Positions 1-5,538 of a DNA stretch of 13,290 nt are shown here, in pieces. This DNA is from Trueperaceae bacterium (GTDB lineage: Bacteria; Deinococcota; Deinococci; Deinococcales; Trueperaceae), in the NCBI GenBank assembly GCA_011390455.1, contig JAABSI010000030.1, positions 1-13,290 of the forward strand, given 5' to 3'. The translations under genes were made by a program, and so were the position numbers. Each line of letters starts with the position of its first letter. Positions within the stretch are counted from its first letter, which is position 1. The notes below the pieces were generated by a model. That model saw nothing but the letters and a program-made list of their open reading frames with translations, was not told the DNA's origin and searched no databases.

Positions 1-1186
1 CGTGCTCGCGAAGCAGGCCGGCGTGGCCGACGTCGACGTCACCCCCCTGTTCGAGACCGAGGACGACCTGCAGGCGGCGCCCGGGGTCATGCGCGCGCTG
101 TTCGCGCTCCCGGCGTACGCCGCCCACCTCGCGGAGCGTGGCGTCCAGGAGGTGATGATCGGCTATTCGGACTCCAACAAGGACGCGGGCTTCCTGGCCG
201 CCAACTGGGCGCTGTACGAGGCGCAGGAGGGGCTCGCCGCGGTCGCCCGCGAGGCCGGCGTGCCGCTGCGGCTGTTCCACGGCCGCGGGACGAGCATCGG
301 TCGCGGCGGCGGCCCGACCGGGCGCGCGATCTTGGCGCAGCCGCCCGGATCGCTCGGCGGCCGCATGCGCTTGACCGAGCAGGGGGAGGCGCTCGCGGAG
401 CGCTACGCCGATCCCGAGCTCGCGCACCGCCACCTGGAGCAGCTGGTGCACGCCTTCCTGCTCGCCAGCGCCCGCGACGCGCGGCCCTTCGAGCCGCTGC
501 CCGACGACTTCCGCGCCGCGATGGGGGAGGCGGCGGCCGCGGCGCGCGGCGCTTACCGGGAGCTGTTGGAGGACGACGGGTTCCTCGACTTCTTCCACAC
601 CGTGACGCCGATCGAGGAGATCGCCCGCCTGCGCGTCGGTTCGCGCCCTGCACGACGTGCGGGCGACCGTTCGCTCGGCAACCTGCGCGCGATCCCGTGG
701 GTGTTCGCCTGGACCCAGTGCCGCGCCAACCTCCCCGGCTGGTACGGGCTCGGGACGGGGCTCGCGGTGCTCGATCCGGACCTCGTGCGGCGCATGGCGA
801 GCGAGTGGCCGTTCTTCGCGACCGTGCTCGACTTCGCGCGCATGAGCCTCGCGAAGAGCGACCTGGGCGTGTTCGCCGCCTACCTCGAGCTCGTGCCGGA
901 GCCGTTGCGCGCGCGCTTCGGCGAACGCGTGCGGGCCGAGCACGCGCGCAGCCTGGCGGCACTGCGCGTCGCCTTCGGCGGCGCGGACGGGGTCGAGGCC
1001 GACGCCACCCTGCGGCGCGCGATCGACCTGCGCAACCCGTACGTCGACCCGCTCTCCTTCCTGCAGGTGGACCTGCTGCGCCGCTTGCGCTCCCTGCCGG
1101 CGGAGAGCGCCGAACGTCCCGCCCTCGAGGACGCCGTCCTGGTGAGTCTGCTCGGCATCTCGGCCGGGATGCGGACCACCGGGTGA
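1..1186 (+). CDS. ppc: Phosphoenolpyruvate carboxylase, C-terminal part (5' end outside window)
   Basis: PEP carboxylase adds bicarbonate to phosphoenolpyruvate to give oxaloacetate, the anaplerotic feed into the TCA cycle; it is cytoplasmic. The frame is open from the left edge and stops with TGA at 1184-1186, giving 394 visible residues. Family signatures appear in the expected order: the YSDSNKDAG lysine motif near residue 55, the glycine-rich GRGTSIGRGGGP loop near residue 95, QPPGSLGGRMRLTEQGE after it, SRPARR followed by LRAIPWVFAWTQ near residue 220, and the conserved C-terminal end AGMRTTG. Distance from the lysine motif to the C-terminus matches the roughly 880-residue E. coli enzyme, so about 490 N-terminal residues lie outside. 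The GTG at position 2 is an internal valine codon and not the start. No frameshift or missing motif is seen. The next gene starts 58 nt downstream with its own ribosome binding site, so co-transcription is possible but not shown. Confidence 0.96.
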   Translation, partial: VLAKQAGVADVDVTPLFETEDDLQAAPGVMRALFALPAYAAHLAERGVQEVMIGYSDSNKDAGFLAANWALYEAQEGLAAVAREAGVPLRLFHGRGTSIGRGGGPTGRAILAQPPGSLGGRMRLTEQGEALAERYADPELAHRHLEQLVHAFLLASARDARPFEPLPDDFRAAMGEAAAAARGAYRELLEDDGFLDFFHTVTPIEEIARLRVGSRPARRAGDRSLGNLRAIPWVFAWTQCRANLPGWYGLGTGLAVLDPDLVRRMASEWPFFATVLDFARMSLAKSDLGVFAAYLELVPEPLRARFGERVRAEHARSLAALRVAFGGADGVEADATLRRAIDLRNPYVDPLSFLQVDLLRRLRSLPAESAERPALEDAVLVSLLGISAGMRTTG

Positions 1187-1232
1187 ACCTCTCATTCGGC
1201 TCAAGCGGCCGCTGCGTAGGCTGAACGCACGT

Positions 1233-1238
1233 GAGGAG
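1233..1238 (+). promoter_or_regulatory. Ribosome binding site of the ExbB-family gene
   Basis: GAGGAG ends six bases before the ATG at 1245. This is a good Shine-Dalgarno match and fixes that start. Several other genes in the window have none. Confidence 0.75.
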
Positions 1239-1244
1239 CCCCCC

Positions 1245-2143
1245 ATGGACCTGTTGATCAGCGGTGGCGTCGTCCTGTTCGCCATCGTCCTCCTGTCGGT
1301 GTACGCCGTGTACCTGTTCCTGGTGCGCTTCTTCAAGCTCGCCAAGGAGCGGCTCGACACCGACGAGCTGATGGCGCGCGTCAACGCGGCCGTGCGCGAC
1401 CGCGACCTCGACCTGGCGCTCGACGCGTGCGAACAGCACGGCGGGCCCGTCGCGCGGGTGCTGCAAGCCGCGCTGTTGCGCCTGCCGTACGGTCGGCAGG
1501 CGGTGGAAGCGGCCTTCGCCGAGGCCTCGCTGCTCGAGGAGCAGTCGCTCACCCGCGGCTTGCGGCCGTTGGCGACGATCGCCCAGGTGGCGCCGCTGTT
1601 GGGGCTCTTGGGCACCGTGACCGGCATGATCATCGCCTTCGGCGAGATCAGCGTCGCCGGCACCGGCAACCCGGGCCTGCTCGCGGGCGGCATCGGCCAG
1701 GCGCTCGTGACCACCGCGGCGGGGCTCATCGTGGCGATCCCGGTGTTGATCGGGCAGAACTACCTCGCGAGCCGCGTCGATTCGATCCTCATCGAGATCG
1801 ACCGGCGCCGCGAGGAGTTGATGGCGAACGTGGTGCAAGCCGTGGCGGTCCGCAAGGAGCCGAGCGTGGCCGACGTCGGCCAGCCCGCACGCGCCGAGGC
1901 CGCACGCGCCGAGGCCCGCGCGCCGAGCCGAAGCCCGCCACGCGCCGCACCGCGCCGCGGCCGGCGCCGGGTCCGCGGAGCGACGCCCCCGCCACGGACC
2001 AGGCGCCGTTGCCCTTCGGCGCCGAGCCGCCGGTGCCGGCTCGAGCCAGCCGACTCCGGGTGGAGCCCGCCGCGGGCGACCGTGAGTTCGGTGCCGGCGC
2101 GGCGGTCGGCGACGTCGACGAGCACGACGAGCCGCGCTCGTGA
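1245..2143 (+). CDS. MotA/TolQ/ExbB family proton channel protein (apparent frameshift in C-terminal tail)
   Basis: This is the channel subunit of an inner-membrane proton-driven motor that works with the ExbD/TolR-like protein encoded next. Residues 4-27 form a first membrane helix. A cytoplasmic stretch follows, then two further helices, about 111-133 (PLLGLLGTVTGMIIAF) and 152-173 (ALVTTAAGLIVAIPVLIG). T124 and T157 are 33 residues apart, like the essential T148 and T181 of E. coli ExbB. The start ATG has a good RBS. From about residue 215 the tail is Ala/Arg/Pro-rich, and the frame that began at 1245 would then run through the whole ExbD gene as arginine-rich nonsense. Shifting by one base at about 1916-1922 gives a natural-looking tail (AEPKPATRRTAPRPAPG and onward) ending at the TGA at 2141-2143, which overlaps the next start as GTGA. 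One base therefore seems to be missing here, by real mutation or sequence error. All motor residues lie before the shift. ExbB versus TolQ cannot be decided from the sequence. Confidence 0.9.
1886..1927 (+). repeat. 15-bp tandem repeat with a shortened third copy at the frameshift
   Basis: CGCACGCGCCGAGGC occurs at 1886-1900 and again, identical, at 1901-1915. A third degenerate copy at 1916-1927 is one base short. Each full copy encodes ARAEA in the ExbB frame. The missing base falls where the coding frame moves, so slippage in this repeat is the simplest cause of the apparent frameshift. Confidence 0.7.
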
Positions 2144-2553
2144 CCACGCGGCGCGCGCCGGGTCGGCGGCGGGCGGTCGCGGCGCCCGGCCTCGACCTCA
2201 CCCCGATGGTCGACGTCGTCTTCCTGCTGATCATCTTCTTCATGGTCTCGACGACCTTCATCACCCTCGAGACCGGTCTGCCCGTCGACCTCCCGCAAGC
2301 CCAGTCGGCCCAGGCGCAGCCCTCCGACCTTCCGACGGTCACGGTCACGCGCGACGAACGGGTCTTCCTCGCCGGCGCCGAGGTGCCGATCGCCGAGCTC
2401 GCCGTGCTGGTGCAGGCCTCGCTCGAGGCGACCGGGCTCACGACCGTCGTGCTGCGGGCCGACGAGTCGGTGCCGCACGGCTTCGTGGTCGAGGTGATGG
2501 ACCTGATCAAGCGGGCCGGCGCGCAGCGCATCGCCATCGCCACCGGCGGCTGA
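2140..2553 (+). CDS. ExbD/TolR family biopolymer transport protein
   Basis: This is the second subunit of the proton-driven motor: one membrane helix plus a periplasmic domain. The 137-residue length is normal for the family (E. coli ExbD is 141). The signature LDLTPMVDVVFLLIIFFMV covers residues 18-36. D25 is the single membrane aspartate needed for proton transfer, and has the same number in E. coli ExbD. A short Arg-rich cytoplasmic segment precedes the helix. The periplasmic part (about residues 44-137) has the expected pattern, with TVTVTRDERVFLAG and a terminal DLIKRAGAQRIAIAT motif. The GTG start overlaps the upstream stop as GTGA and no clear ribosome binding site is seen, so translation is probably coupled to the ExbB-family gene. 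The next start lies 7 nt beyond the stop, making a tight three-gene operon. Confidence 0.95.
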   Translation: MTTRRAPGRRRAVAAPGLDLTPMVDVVFLLIIFFMVSTTFITLETGLPVDLPQAQSAQAQPSDLPTVTVTRDERVFLAGAEVPIAELAVLVQASLEATGLTTVVLRADESVPHGFVVEVMDLIKRAGAQRIAIATGG

Positions 2554-2560
2554 GGTCCCC

Positions 2561-4483
2561 GTGGCGCGCGGTCCCGCTCCCACCGATCGGGCGCGCCGCG
2601 CCCGCGGGCGCGCTCGGCGCCCGCCGGCGTGGTGGCGCGACGCCGACCGGCGCCGAGCGGCGCTGCTCTCCGGGGCGCTGCACCTCGCGCTGCTGCTCGT
2701 CCTGATCGTCGCCTTGCGGCTTCCCGAACCGGAGCCGGTCCCCACGTACCTGGTGATCGACATCGGCACCCCGGCGGAGGCCCCCGAGGTCGTCGAGGCG
2801 GCCGCGGCCGAGGACCCGGCCCCCGCCACCGAGACCCCCCAGGTGGCGGACGATCAGGTCGGCGAGCCGCAGGCGGCGACCGCGCCCGAGCCGACCCCCT
2901 CGACCGAGGACCCGGAGCCGCAGACCGCCCAGGACGAGGCGCCCGCCGCGGCGCCCGAGTCCGACGTGGCCGAGACGCCGGACCTTCCGACGCCACCGGT
3001 GCCCATGGCGGTCGTGCCCGCCGCGACGGCCCCCGAGGTCCCGCTCGCGACGCTGCCCGCCACGCCGCTGCCGGAGATCGACACCCCCGAGCTGGAGCCG
3101 GCGCCCTTGGCCGAGCGCGTTCCGGTGCCGCTGCCGGCCGTGGCGACGGTGGTGCCGGAGCCACGCGCGATCGCCCCGACGCCGCAGGTCACCGTCTCCG
3201 CCCCCGCGCCGGTACCGACGCCGGCGGTCGCCGCGGCCGTCGAGGCGGCCGCGCCGGTGCCGCTGCCGTCGGCCGCGGCGGCCGTCGCCCCGGCGCGCCC
3301 GGTCGCAACCCCCGACGTCCGCACCTCGGTCGCCGAGGCGCGCGACGTGCGCGTGGCGCCGCAGGTCGCGGTCGCCCGACCGGTGCCGACCCCGGTCCCG
3401 CAGGTGCGCGCCGAGGTGCGCGCGCCGCCGGCGCCGGCCGCGCCGGCGCTCGACCCGCTGGCGGCCGCGACCGAGACCGACGTGGCGAGCACGCGCGACG
3501 ACGACCGCCCCGCCGGCGGCGACGCCGCCAACCCCGGGCAGACCGGCGAACCCGATCCGGACGCCACGGCCTCCGCGCTCGGCGCCGCGGCCGGTCCGGA
3601 CGGGAGCCCGGAGCCGACGGGCAGCCCGGCCCCGCCGCGTCCCCCGTTCGCGCAGCAGCTCGAGCGGCCCCTCGCGGTCGTGGTGGACAACGTCGGCGGG
3701 TACCCGCAGAGCGGCCTGCGGCCGGCCTCGTTGATCGTCGAGATGCCCGTGGAGGGCGGCTTGACGCGCCTGATGCTCGTGTTCGACCGCACCGACCCCG
3801 AGCGCGTCGGCCCCGTCCGCAGCGCGCGCGAGTACTTCGTCGAGCTCGCCTCGCGGCTCGACGCCGTGCTCGTCCACGACGGGGGTTCGCCGGGGGCGCT
3901 CGCGGCCATCGAGGCGTCGCCGATGCCCACGATCAACTCGTTCACCAGCGGTGCGTTGTTCGCCCGTGGCGACGGCCAAGCCCCCTACAACCTCTTCTCG
4001 CAGGGCGACGCCTTGCGCGCCGCCGTCAACCGGCTCCAACTGGCGCGTGGCCGCACCGTCGCCACCACGATCTACCGCCCGTCGGACGACCTGCCCGCGG
4101 CGACCTCGATCTCGGTGCGCTACGGCGGGACCTACGCGACCGCCTTCCGCTTCGAGCAGGCGCTCGACGCCTACCGCTGGGTGCGCAACGGGACCGCCGC
4201 CGTCGACGCCGCGGGCGAGGCGGTCCTCGTCGACGCCGTCCTGGTCGGCGCCATCGAGGCGCGCGTGTTCCCGAACGACACGGCCGGACGCCTGAACATC
4301 CCGCTGCGGGGCGGGGAGGCCACGCTCTACGTCGGCGGCCGTGCGGTCGAGGGGCGCTGGGAGCTGGAGGACGCGGTGGGGGTCCGCTTCGTCGCCGGCG
4401 ACGAGGTGGTCGACCTCGCCCCCTTCAAGACCTGGGTGGTGCTGACGCCGACCTACACGAGCCGGGTCGTCTCCGCCGAGTAG
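2561..4483 (+). CDS. TonB/TolA-like membrane-anchored protein with C-terminal DUF3048 (YerB-like) domain
   Basis: This 640-residue protein is the third gene of the ExbB/ExbD operon. Residues 1-32 are very basic and cytoplasmic. Residues 33-53 form one membrane helix containing S37-G-A-L-H41, the S-x3-H motif of TonB (S16/H20) and TolA (S18/H22) that contacts the motor. Residues 54-365 are a disordered Pro/Ala/Val/Glu-rich spanner, as in TonB. From about residue 366 the protein is a two-part DUF3048 domain: RPLAVVVDNVGGYPQSGLRP near 369, VEMPVEGGLTRLMLVF, VGPVRSAREYFVELA and VHDGGSPGAL in the first part. The C-terminal part (about 515-635) has the FRFEQALDAYRWVRNG, PNDTAGRLNIPLRGG and PFKTWVVLTP blocks. 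No TonB or TolA C-terminal domain is present. No lipobox or internal signal peptide precedes DUF3048, so its export depends on the TonB-like helix. The GTG start is preceded by GAGG at 2552-2555. The motor-coupled role is inferred; DUF3048 has no established biochemical function known to me. Confidence 0.9.
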   Translation: MARGPAPTDRARRARGRARRPPAWWRDADRRRAALLSGALHLALLLVLIVALRLPEPEPVPTYLVIDIGTPAEAPEVVEAAAAEDPAPATETPQVADDQVGEPQAATAPEPTPSTEDPEPQTAQDEAPAAAPESDVAETPDLPTPPVPMAVVPAATAPEVPLATLPATPLPEIDTPELEPAPLAERVPVPLPAVATVVPEPRAIAPTPQVTVSAPAPVPTPAVAAAVEAAAPVPLPSAAAAVAPARPVATPDVRTSVAEARDVRVAPQVAVARPVPTPVPQVRAEVRAPPAPAAPALDPLAAATETDVASTRDDDRPAGGDAANPGQTGEPDPDATASALGAAAGPDGSPEPTGSPAPPRPPFAQQLERPLAVVVDNVGGYPQSGLRPASLIVEMPVEGGLTRLMLVFDRTDPERVGPVRSAREYFVELASRLDAVLVHDGGSPGALAAIEASPMPTINSFTSGALFARGDGQAPYNLFSQGDALRAAVNRLQLARGRTVATTIYRPSDDLPAATSISVRYGGTYATAFRFEQALDAYRWVRNGTAAVDAAGEAVLVDAVLVGAIEARVFPNDTAGRLNIPLRGGEATLYVGGRAVEGRWELEDAVGVRFVAGDEVVDLAPFKTWVVLTPTYTSRVVSAE

Positions 4484-4730
4484 CGCGTGGTCCCGGAGCC
4501 AGGTGCCGTGGCCAGGTCGGGTGGTACGCGTGCACGTCGCTTCGGCAAACTTGCAAATCGAAAGTCGAGCTTTGGATTTGCAAGGTTCGCGGAGCGTCTG
4601 CGAACGAAGCCTCCCCGGCGCCCAGCGGGCTACCGCGCCGACCGTCTGCACGCGAGCCTCAGCGCGACGACGAAGATCGGCCGCAGCTGGGAGCCACGGC
4701 CGATCCACGCTCGACCGTCGAGGAAGCTGC
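4484..4730. other. Gap between convergent genes, no gene seen
   Basis: This 247-bp stretch separates the stop codons of the DUF3048 protein gene and the metallophosphoesterase gene. I find no plausible protein or tRNA in it. Its main structure is the AT-rich inverted repeat at 4550-4584. The rest is GC-rich and lacks an obvious poly-T terminator on either strand. Confidence 0.6.
4550..4584. repeat. AT-rich inverted repeat, possible bidirectional terminator or protein-binding site
   Basis: Arm CTTGCAAATCGAAAG (4550-4564) is followed by the 5-nt spacer TCGAG and then CTTTGGATTTGCAAG (4570-4584). The second arm is the reverse complement of the first except for one mismatch. The arms are about 60% AT in a surrounding of about 70% GC. 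Its place between convergent genes fits a shared transcription terminator, but no T-run follows on either strand, so an operator or a copy of a dispersed repeat is also possible. Confidence 0.6.
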
Positions 4731-5522
4731 TCAGTCGTCGTCGCGTCGGGCGATCAGTTCGTCGAAGAACAACCCGCGCATCCGCACCCGGTACCCGGCG
4801 GTCGTCACGTCGACGTCGAGGTACGCGTACTCGTCGCCGTGGCCGTTGGTGTCGAGGAGGATCGCGCGGCCTTGGCTCGCGACGTTGACGCCACCGCGCA
4901 CCGGCGTGTGCCCGTAGACGCCCATCCGGTACGACGTCCGCTCGAGCACGTCGACGTCCTCGTAGATCCAGCGGCGGCGGTTCTCGAGGTAGAAGCCCTG
5001 GTCGAAGGTGTTGTGCTCGGGCAGCGGACCGACGTGCGCCAGGTGCAGGCCCTCGATGACCAGCTCGCGGGGCCAGGAGGCGATCCAGGTCCGCAGGTCC
5101 TCCGGCAGGGTGCCGCCGTACCCCGGCTTCCACTCGAAGTGGCTCACGTCGTCCGTACGCAGCGGCCCTTGGGCGTCGTCGATCGCGTTGTGGTCGTGGT
5201 TCCCGAGCAGGATGGTCACCCGCCCCTCGGGGGCGGCGGCCTGGAACGCCTGGACCTCGCGCAGGAACGTCTCTTGCGCCTCCTCCGCCTTGCGCAGGTG
5301 GCGGGGGTTGTATTCGTCGTACCGCCGCACCTCGGTGAGGTCGGCGTAGCGCTCGCGGCTCTTGGCGTGGACCAGGTCGCCGAGGAGGACGAGTCGGACG
5401 TCGTCCTCGCCGGTCAGCCGCTCCGTAGGGCGACCGGCGTCGTCGGCCAGGTCGGCCTCGCGCAGGATCCGCCAGAGCTTGCTCGCTTGCGTGTGGATGT
5501 CCCCGACGACGACGAGATGCAC
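4731..5522 (-). CDS. Calcineurin-like metallophosphoesterase
   Basis: A 263-residue cytoplasmic protein with the binuclear-metal phosphoesterase motifs in order: GDIH at residues 7-10 (D8, H10), GDLVH at 48-52 (D49), GNHDH at 107-111 (N108, H109), H163 in LAHVG, and GHTP at 204-207 (H205). These positions fit the PP2A/ApaH-like metallophosphoesterase fold. The second motif lacks the DRG of classical protein phosphatases, so the substrate may be a nucleotide or another phosphoester; it cannot be named from the sequence. Length is typical for a one-domain member. The start is a GTG at 5522-5520, 16 nt beyond the stop of the LysM/M23 peptidase gene, with no obvious Shine-Dalgarno. The two are probably co-transcribed. 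The C-terminus ends in RRDDD with no signal peptide or membrane segment. Confidence 0.9.
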   Translation of the reverse strand: MHLVVVGDIHTQASKLWRILREADLADDAGRPTERLTGEDDVRLVLLGDLVHAKSRERYADLTEVRRYDEYNPRHLRKAEEAQETFLREVQAFQAAAPEGRVTILLGNHDHNAIDDAQGPLRTDDVSHFEWKPGYGGTLPEDLRTWIASWPRELVIEGLHLAHVGPLPEHNTFDQGFYLENRRRWIYEDVDVLERTSYRMGVYGHTPVRGGVNVASQGRAILLDTNGHGDEYAYLDVDVTTAGYRVRMRGLFFDELIARRDDD

Positions 5523-5538
5523 GAGGCGGTCGGTCGAC

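Noticed and set aside
1195..1222. Possible promoter before the ExbB-family gene (TTCGGC, 16 bp, TAGGCT)
   Set aside because: TAGGCT matches the TANNNT pattern, but the -35 is poor and the element is 22 bp before an ATG that already has a good RBS. Too weak to list as a feature.
1905..1930. Programmed -1 ribosomal frameshift in the ExbB gene
   Set aside because: No slippery heptamer of the X-XXY-YYZ type is present at the shift, and no clear downstream stimulator was found by eye. A missing base in a tandem repeat explains it better.
87..3164. Very long open frame on the minus strand (about 1025 codons) across ppc and the motor operon
   Set aside because: The translation is Arg/Pro/Ala-rich low-complexity sequence without domains, typical of antisense frames in high-GC DNA. 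The plus-strand genes have clear family motifs.
2561..4483. DUF3048 fusion as an artefact of two genes joined by a missed stop
   Set aside because: The frame is continuous with uniform Pro/Ala linker composition, no internal RBS or signal peptide is seen, and the linker leads directly into the domain.
2507..4708. Long minus-strand frame opposite the DUF3048 gene
   Set aside because: Repetitive Gly/Arg/His-rich shadow of the Pro/Ala linker codons, with no recognisable domain. The plus-strand frame has helix, linker and DUF3048 in order.
4487..4888. Open frames on the plus strand in the gap after the DUF3048 gene
   Set aside because: They are Arg/Ser-rich, cross the metallophosphoesterase gene in antisense, and have no domain or credible start signal.
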